Assembly (NCBI GenBank): GCA_029747015.1 | Contig: JAKOGI010001948.1 | Coordinates: 96,817-160,816, forward strand | DNA: 64,000 bases | Reading direction: 5' to 3' | DNA from: Carnegiea gigantea | Lineage: Eukaryota; Streptophyta; Magnoliopsida; Caryophyllales; Cactaceae | In this document: one piece after another, positions 23,584 through 35,714 of the stretch | Numbering within the stretch: position 1 is the stretch's first letter | How the letters are laid out: each line of letters opens with the position of its first letter | Program-made: the position numbers and the translations under genes | Notes under the pieces: generated by a model | What the model was told of the DNA's origin: nothing | Seen by the model: only the letters and a program-made list of their open reading frames with translations | Databases searched by the model: none

Positions 23584-24795
23584 AATTCTGCTCGTCTCCA
23601 AGTAAAACAACTAAACTACCTAAAAAGAAATAGAAAATATGAAAAAGAAAATCCAAACTCACTTTTGTAGGAATCACGGTCGCATTTAGCATGTGCAATA
23701 AGCCCTTTAAACCCCTAGGTTCCCCTTAGTGGACGAGTAAGGTCTCGTGAGGGTTTGCAGAAGATATACCCAATAAATCTTTATCAGGAAAAAGAACAAA
23801 ATAGAAAGAAAAGGAAAAGAAAGAAAAGAGGAAATAAATAAATAAATAAATAAAATTTTACACAAATATAAAAGGGGAGATAGTATAAAATTTCAACAAG
23901 ACCTATCACTTTATAAACCAAGATATTAAGTTGTATATAAACAAGGTGTACACTTCAAGACTTTAAGTCCTCATGGATGACATCTAACTCCAACTTTTCA
24001 CTCCGAAAACCAGCATAACCACACATCCATCCTAGTGCACGGTGTGTAAGTATACCATCACCCTAGGGATTAGGCAAACCAAAGTTCAACTCATTCCCAG
24101 TTGTCGAGATACAAACTACTTTATTGACTCATTGTCATAGGAAATAACTTTTTCCAGTAGCAGTATTACCTCAAAGGGTGGCACCCAGTAGCGCATGCCT
24201 CAAAGGGTACTTGTCATTCCCAACTTATTACTCACTTATTTTTTGTTTTTCTTTTCTTTCTTTTTTTTTTGGGAATGTAACTGACAGCAAAACCAAAAAT
24301 AACTATACATAGACAAGTGGGAGAGTAAACTATAGAGGCCTAATCTCCTACGATAATGATGATTTAAAAGTAAAGATTGGACTCATAGTTATAATTGAAT
24401 AATAAGGTTAAAAGTGGGTTATAGAATGTCACACTTAGAATTAAGTTCTTTATCATGTACCTCCCACCTATATACAACATAATATTACACAGAGTAAATC
24501 TAGCCAAAATAGTATACATTCCCCAAAATAAAATAAAACAAAAGAGATGAAAGAAAAAGAAAAGAAAAGAAAATCTTTTTGGTATTTTCAAAATTTTTTT
24601 TTTAGAAATTCACAGGTCCACCCCCACACTTAAACAATGCAATGTCTCTATTGCATGTAAAAGTATTAAAATGAGAAGCACAAAAAAAAAAGAAAGAAAA
24701 GAAAATAAAAGAAAAATATATACAAAATAAGATTTATAAGAAGGAACAATAGTACTAGGTTGAATGTTGGATGCATCCAAGCTAATCTTGACATC
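23584..24795 (-). other. Athila-like 3' non-coding interval; second purine tract at 24616-24634
   Basis: No env-like frame is readable in these 1.2 kb between integrase and LTR. A second tract, minus strand TTTAAGTGTGGGGGTGGAC (24616-24634), closely resembles the terminal polypurine tract and could be an additional priming site. The rest is A/T and purine-rich. Confidence 0.6.
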
Positions 24796-26032
24796 TTAAT
24801 CTCTGTATTGTGGTTCGTAGAGCATCAAACACTCTACTTCTCTCTCTTCTACAGGTAACTCCAGAAATGGCTTCAACCTTTGTCCATTTACCTTAAAATG
24901 CATACCTCTCGTGGCATCTTGTATCTCTATAGCACCATGTGGAAAGACATAAGAAATAATGAAAGGACCTGTCCAATGAGACCTTAATTTACCTGGAAAA
25001 AGGTGAAGTCTGGAGTTATAAAGTAACACCTTTTGACCTGGGAAGAACTCTTTCCTGTGAATATGTCTATCATGGAACAATTTCGCTCTCTCCTTATGCA
25101 TCCTATAGTTTTCATAGGCGTCAGCTCCGATTTCTTCTAACTCACTCAACTGTAACTTTCTTTCTACCCCAGCTGTCTCTAAGTCAAGGTTCAAAGTTTT
25201 TATAGCCCACATAGCCCGATGCTCAAGTTCAACTGGAAGATGACAAGGCTTACCAAAGACAACCCTAAAAGAAGACATGCCTAAAGGGGTCTTAAAACAG
25301 TCCGATAAGCCCAAAGAGCATCAATGAGCTTATCTGCCCAATCCTTACGGTTTCTACTCACAGTCTTTTCCAAAATCTGCTTGATTTGTCTATTAGAAAC
25401 CTCCACCTAGCCACTAGTCCGAGGATGATAGGCGGTGGTTAAACGATGAATGATTGAGTACTTTTTCAACAATACACCAACAGAACGATTATTAAAATAA
25501 GTACCCCGGTCACTAATAATAGCCCTTGGCATACCATACTTGGAGAAAATATTTTTCCTAAGGAACTTGACAATGACTCTAGCCTTAGTTGTCCTGATTG
25601 GCACAGCCTCCACCTACTTAGACACATAATCTACAGCAAGGAGAATATATTCATTCTCAAAAGACGATGAAAATGGTTCCATAAAATCAATCCCCCAAAC
25701 ATCAAAAATTTCAACAATAATTATAGGGTTAAAGGGCATCATATCTCTTCTATTGATTTTTCCAAACTGTTGACACCTAGGGCAGCTTTTACTATACAAG
25801 TGGGCATCTTTGAACAAGGTAGGCCAATACAAACCACACTGAAGGACTTTGGCGGCTGTTTTCTTCCCACTAAAATGCCCCCCACATGCTTGGTCATGAC
25901 AAAAAGAAAGGACACTTCTACTCTCATTATCAGGGATACACCTCCTAAAAATCTAGTCAGAACAATATTTAAACAAGCAGGGGTCATCCTAATAGAAAAA
26001 TTTAACCAGAGAAAAGAATCTGTCCTTATCAT
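24796..26032 (-). pseudogene. Athila-like integrase
   Basis: Minus-strand pieces in order: zinc-binding segment with CHDQACGGHFSGKKT and CPRCQQFG (HHCC); catalytic core with VWGIDFMEPF (first Asp, near 25686), AIISDRGTYFNN (second Asp) and, after a nonsense codon, VEVSNRQIK (catalytic Glu); then a 172-codon C-terminal frame (25314-24796) with [40 protein letters not shown] and WTGPF. At least two in-frame TAG codons stand where relatives have W and Q, so the enzyme is broken although the DDE residues remain. Confidence 0.9.
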
Positions 26033-27340
26033 GCTTATTCCAACCTAGGGGTATCTCACCAGTCACTAAGTAGTTGACAATATCAGCATACTATGGTTCA
26101 GATTGAATCATAAGTAGCTGTGGGATTTCACTCTCATTTTTCACAATGAGCCGGGATAGATGGTCAGCCACCAGGTTCTCAGAACCCTTTCTATCCCGAA
26201 TCTCACAATCAAATTCCTACAAGAGTAAAATCCATGTAAGCAATCTAGGTTTTGCATCCTTCTTGGAGAATAGATGCTTTAGAGCAGCATGATCAGTATG
26301 TACAATCACATGAGAGCCAATCAAGTAGGGTCAAAATTTTTCAAAACCAAACACAACTACCAAAAACTCTTTTTCAGTTACTGTGTAGTTCAACTGTGCC
26401 TCATTCAAAGTATAACTCGCATAATATATAACATAAGGTTTCCTATTTACACACTGTCTTAAGACAACCCCTACAGCATAATTAGAAGCATCACACATCA
26501 GCTCAAAGGGTTCTCCCCAGATAGGAGGGTGTAGGATAGGGGCAGAAGTCAAGGCTTCCTTTAGCCTATTAAATGCCTTTAAACACTCCTCAGAGAAGTG
26601 AAAAGGTACATCTTTGGCTAAAAGGTTGGTCAAGGGCTTAGCAATTTTACTGAAATCCTGAATAAATCGTCTATAAAATCCTGCATGCCCTGAAAATGAG
26701 CTAATGTCTTTCACACAAGTAGGAGGGGGAAGATTAGCAATCAAATCAATTTTTGCTTTATCAACCTCAATCCCATCATGTGAAACTACATGCCTTAAAA
26801 CAATTCCCTTCTTTACCATAAAATGGCATTTTTCCCAGTTCAGAGTCAGATTTTTTTCCCTATATCTTTGTAACACTCCTGTCAGATAGGTCAAATAGTC
26901 ATCAAACAAAGAGCCAAACACAGAAAAATCATCCATAAACACTCAATGCACTGCTCAATCATATCAAAAAATATAGAAATCATGCCACGCTGGAAAGTGG
27001 CAGGAGCATTACAAAGACCAAATGGCATTCTCCTGAAGGCAAAAGTACTAAAGGGGCATGTGAAAGTGGTCTTATCCTGGTCCTTGGGTGCTATGGAGAC
27101 TTGGGTGTAGCCAGAATACCCATCCAAAAAGCAGTAGTCACTATGTCCAGCTAATCTCTCAACCATTTGGTCCATAAAAGGCAAAGAAAAGTAGTCTTTC
27201 CTGGTGGCTGCATTCAGTTTCCTATAGTCAATACACACATGCCACCTAGACTGGACTCTAGTGGAGACTAGCTCGTTCTTGTCATTCCTTATCACAGTAA
27301 TACTGATTTTCTTAGGAACGACTTGAACAGGCTGACCCAT
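26033..27340 (-). pseudogene. Athila-like reverse transcriptase and RNase H
   Basis: The first frame (27340-26891) holds RWHVCIDYRKLNAATRKDYF, FLDGYSGYTQV and RRMPFGLCNAPATFQR; a frameshift leads to the next (26942-26331), which opens with the catalytic FMDDFSVFG. RNase H follows, with DASNYAVG, TVTEKEFL and, past a [14 protein letters not shown]. Near 26100-26230 two more stops (at expected Q and W positions) interrupt the linker that contains ENLVADHLSRL. All key motifs are visible, but the frame is broken at least four times. Confidence 0.92.
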
Positions 27341-28210
27341 ATACTATCAGAAATGGGGTAAATTATCCCATGTTCTAACCACTTAATGACCTCTTTTTGA
27401 CAACTTCTTGCAGGGTAGGGTTCAGACGTCTTTGGTAGTCTCTATAAAGTTTAGCATTCTCCTCAAGATGAATTCTATGTTGCACAATGGAGGGGCTAAT
27501 ACCGTTAATGTCACCTAAGGTCCACCCTATGGCCTCTTTGTGTTCCCTAAGTACTTTCAACAATTTATTCTCTTGGTCCTCAATCAGGTCAGATGCAATA
27601 ATCACAGGAAAAGTCTCATTAGGACCCAAAAAGACATACTTAAGGGAATTAGGCAAAGGTTTCAACTTTAATACGGGATCAGGAGCATGCACAAAAGAAG
27701 GGGAGTTAGAAGAATCAGGGGAGAGGGGATCAATCTCATCACATATATCACTATCAATCAAACCGTCAATATACGAGTCATCACAAGCATACACATCAAG
27801 CCAATTCACAGTATCAAACCCATCAAAGATAGCAGGTTGTCTTTGCAGATTAAAGATATTCAACTCAACAGTCATGTTTCCAAAAGACAACTTTAGCATA
27901 CTATTCCTATAATTGATCAAAGCATTAGAAGTAGCTAGGAAAGGTCGACCAAGAATGATAGGTATTTGGGTTTCAGAGTTTGCAATAGACTCGGTTTCTA
28001 GCACAATAAAATTCACATGATATATAAACTCACCTACTTTAATCAAAACATCCTCAACTATTTCCTCAGGAGCTCTAGTGAAATGGTTGGCTAACTGGAG
28101 AATCGTTTTAGTGGGTTTTAACTCTCCCAACCCTAGCCTCATACATCGAGTATGGAAGCAAATTAACACTGGCCCCTAAATCCAACAATGCTCTACGAAT
28201 TGTCTAGTCC
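27341..28210 (-). pseudogene. Athila-like protease and linker
   Basis: LLDLGASVNLLPYS (near 28160-28195) is the Athila form of the retroviral protease active site, D-x-G-A-S. After a frameshift the 264-codon frame (28169-27375) continues with LGLGELKPTKTILQLAN, EEIVEDVLIKVGEFIYHVNF and IILGRPFLATSNALI, followed by a linker running into the reverse transcriptase N-terminus (HKEAIGWTLGDINGISPSI). It then frameshifts again into the reverse transcriptase frame. Confidence 0.9.
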
Positions 28211-30228
28211 CCTATGACTATGGAAATGGTAGGGCAACCGGGGTCTTTGTATTTGGCTGGGATTTGGCGTGAGATAATTGAGCTCACATTTGAGGCTTAG
28301 AAAGCCTTCTTAGGGACATTGGTCGTTCTTTTAGTGATGCATAACTCTTTCAGAAACTTGGTGTAAGGAGGCATCTGTTGGATAGCATCTAGAAAGGGAA
28401 TGTTGATTTTAACTTGAGAGAACGCCTCTCTATTCTTATCAGCATGTGTCTGGTCCTTCTTATTCCTTAGCCTATTAGGAAAGGGTGTAGCGGATTTATG
28501 AACCCTCTTAACAGTCGAAGGTTGAGATGTGTCATCTCCCTTCTTAGACTCATCTTTCTTAGTCTCTTCGGAGTTAACTGGGTCAATAGGTCGGGACGGG
28601 GAAGGGTCGATTGGGGTGCCATCAGTACCACCGTTAGAAGCAGAGTCATTCTCAGGAGGAGATGGTGGAGACAGAGATGGAGAGAACTGAACAGGAGCAT
28701 CCACAAGGTCTTCTAAGTTATGATCAATTAAACATCCTGACCTAAGTGAAGTTATTGCATTAACCCTTTTTATATTGTCCTGCACTGGTAGATGCATCGA
28801 GGATGTACCTACGTTCAATTTAGGCTCTATTTGACTAGAAAATGTTCTTTTTTCCCTATTGGCTAAGACCAGTTGAGACAACTGTTTTTCCATGGTCCTC
28901 ATTATCTTCTCTAGGCTATTTTATGATCTTTCTAGATTGTTGAATCTTTTATTAATCTCATTATAGCCAGGAGGTGATTGGGTGTGGGCAACAGGGGGAG
29001 GAGGTAGCCTAGGTGCTTGATATGGCTGGATAGAAGTGTTTCCAGGGAACATTTTGGTCTGTGTGCTAGGACCTCCTAAGTTCTGGCCTTGGCTCTAGGA
29101 AAAATTCGGGTGATTTTGCCACCCTAGATTGTAGATTGGTGCAAACAGGTTGTTTCTTGGCCTTTGGTAGGCCATGTTCACTTGCTCAGTTCCAGTTGAT
29201 AACTGGTGATCATAGTGGGGACAAGCACTCAAGGTATGGTCTGGGGATTGATAGTGAGAACATGTAATGGTAGCACTTTGAAAGACATGAGGTTGCTGAA
29301 TAGTCAGCCCTTTTAACTAGTTCTCTAAAGCTGTAAATCTAAACTTTATATGGCTTAAGTCTGATACTGCATGCAAACCCCCCTTAGAACTGGTAATTCT
29401 AGAACTAAGGCTATCATCTCTAGTGGTCTCCCACTGCATTGTCTTTTCAGCTAAATCCTCTAAGAATTCCCAAGCTACGGTAGGACTCTTGGATAGGAAT
29501 CCACCTTGATATATAGATTCTAGCATGGTCCTAGTTTGTTGGTCCAGACCCTCATACACAATTTGACATAAACGCCACTATTCAAGACCATGGTGCGGAC
29601 ACTGGGCTAACAAGTTCTTAAATCTTTCTATGTATCTCCAGAATCGTTCCTTATCAAATTAAATAAGCTGATTTATTTCATTCCTTAACTTAACGGTTTT
29701 GCCATTAGGAAAATATTTTCACAAGAAAACTTTAATGAAATCATTCCAATTCAAAATAGAGTTAGCAGGTAAACTATACATCCATCTCTTGGCATTATCT
29801 TTTAAAGCGAAAAGAACGAATCTCAGTTTAACCACATCAGTATTCACATTATGAAAATGTATGATATTGCACACTTCTTCAAATTCACTTAAAAATAGAT
29901 AAGCATCTTCAAGTCTAATGAATTTCGGAAGCATCTGAATATAATGTGGTTCTAGTTTCAGGTTTACATTAGTACCTAAGGCAGGTAGATTAAAGCATGA
30001 AAGTAAGGTTGAACGCTCAGGGTAAAATATCTCATTCAAGGCCTTTTCAGCTCTTTCTTGTCCAGCCATTTTTTCAAGTTTAGGTTCAGGTTCAGGTTCA
30101 ATCCTAATCAGTCTTCTTCTTTTAGGCTCCCTAACCCAAACAATCATGCAAGTCCCACAATCGTATTTTTGGTCCTTTTTTTTGACACAAGAAAATAAAT
30201 GAAAGTGATCTAAATAAAAACTACTCAA
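28211..30228 (-). pseudogene. Athila-like gag
   Basis: N-terminal frame 30228-29719 (a likely original start is MAGQERAEKALNEI, near 30069) contains LEPHYIQMLPKFIRLEDAYL, then FALKDNAKRWMYSLP. After stops, 29559-29317 has YEGLDQQTRTMLESIYQGGF and AWEFLEDLAEKTMQWE. A knuckle-like CSHYQSPDHTLSACP lies near 29219-29263. The C-terminal frame 28902-28297 is proline/serine-rich and carries a coiled, charged segment (MRTMEKQLSQLVLANREKRT). At least five nonsense codons interrupt it. Its product would have formed the virus-like particle. Confidence 0.88.
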
Positions 30229-30339
30229 ATAAAGAGAGTAAATAAAAACTAATAATAACTAAAGCACATAAACTAATAAAAGACACAAATATCACAAAAA
30301 TAGCAAAGTACTAAAAAGTGGTTGATTGAATACGTACCC

Positions 30340-30357
30340 TCCCCGGCAACAGCGCCA
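30340..30357 (-). other. Athila-like primer-binding site (tRNA-Asp)
   Basis: Minus strand TGGCGCTGTTGCCGGGGA lies six bases inside the 5' LTR and differs by one base from the usual Athila/Tat site. Confidence 0.92.
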
Positions 30358-31339
30358 AAAACTTGTTGATGTAAAATAGAAGCTACAAGCGTACGGTGTC
30401 AACTTGTAGTATGATCCAGCGAATGCGGGTCGTTCCCACAAAGATGATAGTATTAAATATTACCACTTAATTAGCTAAACCAACTAAATAAGACCAAAGA
30501 AAATAATGACCTAAGATTAAGCTTACACTACAACAACTACAACAACAACTCCCAGTGTAGGTCCCGTTTTCGCGGGGTCTAGGGAGATCCAGCGGTAGCC
30601 AAGCTTACCTCTACCGACATTCCTACCTGTAGAGAGGCTGATTCTAAGAGACCCACGAAAAGAGTTTTGTGAAAATATTTAACAAAAGAAAGATATTGCG
30701 AAAACATTTAATGGGAAAACATTTTATAGAAGAAAGATTCTGTAGCAAGGAATGCCCGAGATAAATAAAAGATAAATACAAGATCGGTTGCTAAAGCTAT
30801 GAAATAAAAGGACAATATAATGGAAGAAGGCAATGTACCTAGGCAACCAGCGGTAAGCAAACGAGAACACTCCTCGGAAGACAGTACAACCTGCATACAA
30901 ACACCACATATGAGAAAAACCTCTACCAGCACTAAGCCACAGCAACCAAAAGAAAACTACAAGGTTGACTCTCCGTGATCTACGGTCTTAATCCTATCCC
31001 CCCACAACTTCCTATCCTGAGCCATATCTTCCGTCAAACTGACAACTTTCAAGTCATCTCTAATCACCTCGTCTAAGCTCTTCTTTGGTCATCCCCTCCC
31101 TCTTCTGCCTTCGGGGATGTTGATCCTCTCACGTCTTCTCACTGGAGCGTCCACACTCTTCTTTTTCACATGACCAAATCATTGGAGTCTTGTTTCTCTC
31201 ATCTTATCTCCGATAGGGGCTACTTTAACTAAGTCCCTGATAACTTCATTCCTAATTCTATCTATCCTCGTATAACCACACATCCACCTTATCATCCTCA
31301 TCTCTACTACCGTCAGCCTTTGAACTTGCATCTTTTTTA

Positions 31340-32811
31340 GAAGCTAACATTCCGATCCATAAAGAATGACCGGTTTAACTACCATGCAATAGACTTTGCC
31401 TTTCAATCCAAGAGGCACCCTCTTATCACACAGCACACCTGAGGTATACTTCCATTGTTGCCAGCATACTTTTATTCGCTGGTTAATATCTTCGTCAATA
31501 TCCCCATTCTGCTGAATGATCGAACCTAGATACTTAAACTTATCGAACCTTAGGTATCGCTCTTCCATCCAGGGTGACTTCTCCCCCCGCATCTAACCTT
31601 CCACTGAAGCAACAATAAAGGTACTCCGTCTTCGATCTACTCACTCTAAAACCTCTAGATTCTAGAGTGTGCCTCTATCGCTCCAACTTATCATTAACTC
31701 CTTGACTGGTCTCATCAATGAGAATAATGTCATCTGTAAAAAGCATAATCCAAGGTACCTCATCTTGAATCCCTCTTCTAAGTTCATCTATAACTAGAGT
31801 GAAAAGAAAAGGGCTCAAGGCGGAACCCTGGTGCAGGCCCCTACCAATGAAGAAGTCATTAGTGACCCCTCCTAGCGTCCTAATACTCGTCCTACCTCCC
31901 TCGTACATAACCTTAATAACTCGAATATACAAGGGTAGCACCCCTGTCTCCTCCAGGCATCTCCATAAAACTTCACGCGGAACTCTATCATAAGCTTTCT
32001 CCAGGTCAATGAACACCATGTGGAGATCCACCTTTCTATCCCTATACAAACCCATAAGTTTTCTAAGGAGCTAAATCACCTTTATGGTCGACCTGCCTGG
32101 TATAAAATCAAATTGGTTCTCTGAAATTGAAACATCCCTCCACAACCTTCTCTCAATCACCCTTTCCCATAACTTCATAGTGTGACTGAGTAACTTTATA
32201 CCCTTAAAATTATTACAATCCTGAATATCTCCTTTGTTCTTGTACAAAGAGAAAACTGTGCTAGACCTTCATTCTTCGGGCATCTTAGCGGTCCTAAAAA
32301 CAACATTGACAAGCTCCGTTAGCCACTTCAAACCTTCCTCACCCAAACACTTTCACACTGTCACCGGTATTTGATCTGGACCCTCTGCCTTCCCACTGGG
32401 CATCTTCCTCATGGCCTCTTTAATCTCATCCTTGCTGATATGCCCACACTCCCGCGGATCTGCACTCCTCTGACCACACTCTCATTCCCTGCTTCGGGCA
32501 TCTTCCATCCCTTCACCATTGAGGAGATTAGAAAAGTATCTTTGCCATCTCCCTTTGATCTCTGCATCCTCAAATAACACCTTACTATTTTCATCCTTGA
32601 TGCACCTCACAACATCTCGATCCCTTGTTCTTCTTTCCCTAGCCCTCGCCAGCTTAAAGACATCCGTCTCCCTTTCCTTAGTCTCCAGTCTATAGTACAA
32701 CCTATCATAAGCCATGCTCTTAGCTACCGTAACAGCTTTCTTGGCTACCTTCTTTGCTGCCTTATATCTAGCTCTGCTAACATCTCTCTCTCCATCCACT
32801 CCATTGTTCAT
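31340..32811 (-). pseudogene. RTE LINE 1 reverse transcriptase
   Basis: Pieces in order: a lysine-rich spacer (32811-32482), core 32055-31675 with [40 protein letters not shown] and MLFTDDIILID (catalytic FADD changed to FTDD), and 31592-31344 with the [20 protein letters not shown] segment. Stops and frameshifts separate the pieces, so the protein cannot be made whole. LINE 2 (36507-37706) is an intact reference for the same region. Confidence 0.9.
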
Positions 32812-33048
32812 GAAATCTGCATATGCCTCTTTGTTCTCCCTGACTTTCTCCTTTACCTCCGCGTTCCACCACTAAGCACCCTTCATTTTATTACCACCTC
32901 TTCTAGAAGCACCTAGGACTTCTTTAGCCGACCTTCGAATATAATCTGCCATTGCTTTCCACATTGTATCTGCATCCTCCACCCGCCTCCAAGCTCCTTC
33001 TTCAGTAATCCTCTCTGTTAATAACATGGCGTTCTCCTTTGTGAGGGT

Positions 33049-33807
33049 CTACCACTTAACCCTAGAGTCCCCGACTCTCCTCTTCTTCCACTTTGAACAT
33101 TTGAACTCCATATCCAACACTAGCAGCCTATGCTGAGTTCCTATATGCTCACTAGAAATCACCTTACAGTCCTTGCAAAACCTCCGACTATCCACCCTCG
33201 TCAGGAAGTAATCAATCGGGGTCTTCACAAAGCTACTCTTAAAGGTCACTAAGTGGTCCTCCTTCTTCTTGAAAAAGGAGTTTACCATCAATAATTCATA
33301 GGCTACTGCAAAGTCCAGCACAGAGACTCCTTCGGTGTTTCTCTCCCCAAAACCGAAACTCTCGTGGGCTGTATCATACCCGCCTGAGTCAATACCAATA
33401 TGGCCATTGAAGTCTCCTCCTATGAAAAGTTTCTCGCTCCAAGGTATCTCCTGGATGACCATATCTAATTCCTCCCAAAACAGCCTCTTAATATCGTCTG
33501 ACAGACCCATTTGGGGAGCATAAACACTGACCACATTAATGAATTCTGAACCCACCGAAATTTTAATGGCCATAATTCGGTCACTCTTCCGCCTCACTTC
33601 AACAACAAAGTCTACCAACTCCTTTTCAACCAAAATGCCAACTCCATTTCTCGCCTTGAAAGACCCCGAATACCATAATTTGCACCAATCAACTTCTCTA
33701 GCTTGAGCCCCCACCCACTTCATCTCCTGAACACATGTTATATTAATCCTACGCCTATGCAACGACTTAACTAATTCTACAGACTTACCCATAAGCGACC
33801 TAATATT
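33049..33807 (-). pseudogene. RTE LINE 1 AP-type endonuclease domain
   Basis: The 247-codon frame has the endonuclease/exonuclease/phosphatase motifs in order: CVQEMKW (catalytic Glu), GVGILV, FIGGDFNGHIG (Asp/Asn), PIDYFLTR (Asp) and SEHIGTQHRLL (His). This domain nicks target DNA for reverse transcription. The frame is open through the domain but stops before the reverse transcriptase, and an upstream in-frame stop precedes the SLMGKS start region. Confidence 0.9.
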
Positions 33808-34802
33808 TCAAGACTCTAGGCACACCTTCCGAAACCCTCCACCCCTCCTACCCCCATTCCTCGCCTTGAAAGATTAAGCTTACACTAATTAAACTAAATT
33901 AGGTAAATATATAAAATAATAATAATAATAAAAAAATGAACATAAAATAAAACGATGAGATAAATTGGAGTTAAAGACAATTTATACCACTTTCTAAATA
34001 TCCCTACTAAACAAAACTTAATAACTAAACTTATAATTTCCACTCAAGAAAATCAGACATTTACTAAATTAATGACTAAAAGAGTTACAGTACTAATATT
34101 ATGATTTGCCAGACAATGACTTCACTAGAAATCACTTAAATAATACAAAAAACAATACTAACAAAATTAGCACAGAGCCAAAGCTTTTCACTTTTGATGC
34201 ACAATCAACATGAAATTAAAAAATAGAACAAAGAAGAAAGGAAAAAGAAAAGAATTCTTGAAAAAAAAAAAAACACAAACAAACAAGACAAAAGGTGTTG
34301 GGGGCTTAGAGAATTAATGCTAAAAGCCACAAGAAAAGAAACCAAGGGATCAGGAGCTGCAAAAGAGGCAACACCAAAATGAAAATAAATGTTAAAGGAG
34401 GGGCACCAAAAAGGGAAAAAAGGGAACTTCGGTGAAATTAGCTAACACTCAAAGCAAAACAATGAAAGGTAGTAGAACAGAGCAATCAAAGGCCAAAAAA
34501 AAAAAAAAAAAAGAGCATGAGAATGGACAAAGCAGAGCATTCAATGATAAAAATATGGATCAAAAATACTTGCAAATAATTCAATTTGATGCCAAAGATC
34601 TCAACAAAAGCTCAAGATTAAGAGAAGAGAATCGTTATTTGACTATTCGAAACCTTCAACAATGGCTTCCCAGGTCCCTGCATCAATGATGGTAAGGAAC
34701 CCAGAAAACTAGTAAATCTGCACAAAGGAATAAAAATAATTGGAGAGCTAATTTTCAATTGAACTAAGGCTAATGACTGATGATTTCTGGCTTCCCCCCA
34801 AC

Positions 34803-34814
34803 CCTCTATTTATA
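34803..34814 (-). promoter_or_regulatory. TATA box in Athila-like 5' LTR
   Basis: Minus strand TATAAATAGAGG, the counterpart of the one in the 3' LTR. It would have driven the element's genomic RNA. Confidence 0.65.
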
Positions 34815-35412
34815 CACAAATTTTGCCCCCTTGGAACCGTTCTTTGACTCCACAAAATCTAGACTTGGCGGATTCTTTGCTACCCACTTTGCACGATTTA
34901 AGGAATTGAGTCGTTGATCACCTTTGGGCCTTCGCATTTCCCTTGAACAGTCAACTCAGCAAGGAACCCTTCAAAAAGAATTTTACCGTTAATGGTAGCT
35001 TATAGGCGAAGAAGGTGGGGAAGATTAAGGGGTCGTTTTCTGGGTTCATTGAAGAGAGAGAAGAATGGGGCTGAAGGCTGAAATATTGGGTAGTGCAGTG
35101 AGAGAAGAGAGAGAATGAATTAAGGGGGGAGGGGGTTAGTCATGTGCAAGGCATGTGAGGTGAATGGAAGACTTGAAATAGGTTGGGCTGAATGTCGAAA
35201 TGGGCTGTGAAATTTTTTTTGGATTCAATGCCTTGGCTCTCAGATTTGGACCTTGTTTGAGTTTTAGTACTTTGACTCAATTCATTTTTCCGGTATTTCA
35301 TTGGTTTTTTCCGTAATTTTTCAGATTTATTTCATAACCTGCAAAATAAAATAAAATCAAACAAATATCCTAATTAATATTTATTCAAGCAAAAAATAAG
35401 CATAAAGGGGCA

Positions 35413-35714
35413 TATTAAAGTATCATATTTTTGGCACGAACATTTGTATATGTGCTATTTTACTTGATTACACATCTATTTGGGCAACAAATAAGTGCTT
35501 TGTACATTGTAATGAAACCCCTCTTTAGGAAAGTTCTGAATATTTATATGTCAAGTGGCTCTAGGGCATGTGTGTGTTATTATTCTTGAAAAAAGAAAAA
35601 AAAGGGAGGCAGGGAAGAGCGAAGAAGGCAATTAGGCAAGGAAATGGGGATCATGTAGATATTGGCAACTTGATTCATCAGGATTAATACACATTTGCAC
35701 ATACACCAAGGAGT
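35413..35714. other. Gypsy element 2 internal remainder
   Basis: 302 bases between the Athila-like LTR and the second LINE. No coding match was seen. Confidence 0.5.

Larger units (their letters stand above)
30531..33870 (-). mobile_element. RTE-clade LINE 1, near full-length coding part
   Basis: It is flanked by a perfect 17-bp target duplication, AGATTAAGCTTACACTA (30514-30530 and 33871-33887), and the uninterrupted sequence is visible in the other LTR near 22064. Minus-strand translation gives an AP endonuclease and then reverse transcriptase; the 3' end is a (TTG)n-type tail (plus strand CAACAACTACAACAACAACT), a hallmark of RTE elements. The 5' end lies just upstream of the endonuclease. 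Confidence 0.93.
21911..35412 (-). mobile_element. Athila-like Ty3/gypsy retrotransposon with nested LINE
   Basis: LTRs of about 1.66-1.69 kb (21911-23570 and 30364-35412, the latter split by a LINE) surround a minus-strand primer site, gag, protease, reverse transcriptase, RNase H, integrase and purine tract in gypsy order. The protein motifs (D-L-G-A-S protease, LGRPFL, FMDDFS) and the tRNA-Asp primer site are typical of the Athila branch. All ORFs carry stops or frameshifts. The flanks (TTTGT left, TATTA right) do not form a target duplication. Confidence 0.9.
30364..35412 (-). repeat. Athila-like 5' LTR (split by RTE LINE)
   Basis: Segments 30364-30530 and 33888-35412 align with the 3' LTR. 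The intervening block is the LINE plus one copy of its 17-bp target duplication. Net LTR length is about 1.69 kb. Confidence 0.92.

Noticed and set aside
23584..24795. Env-like ORF expected in some Athila elements
   Set aside because: The longest frame here is 75 codons and purine-rich by strand bias; no signal peptide plus transmembrane arrangement.
30340..30357. tRNA-like sequences at primer-binding sites
   Set aside because: Only the 18-base complement of tRNA 3' ends is present; no cloverleaf, so not tRNA genes.
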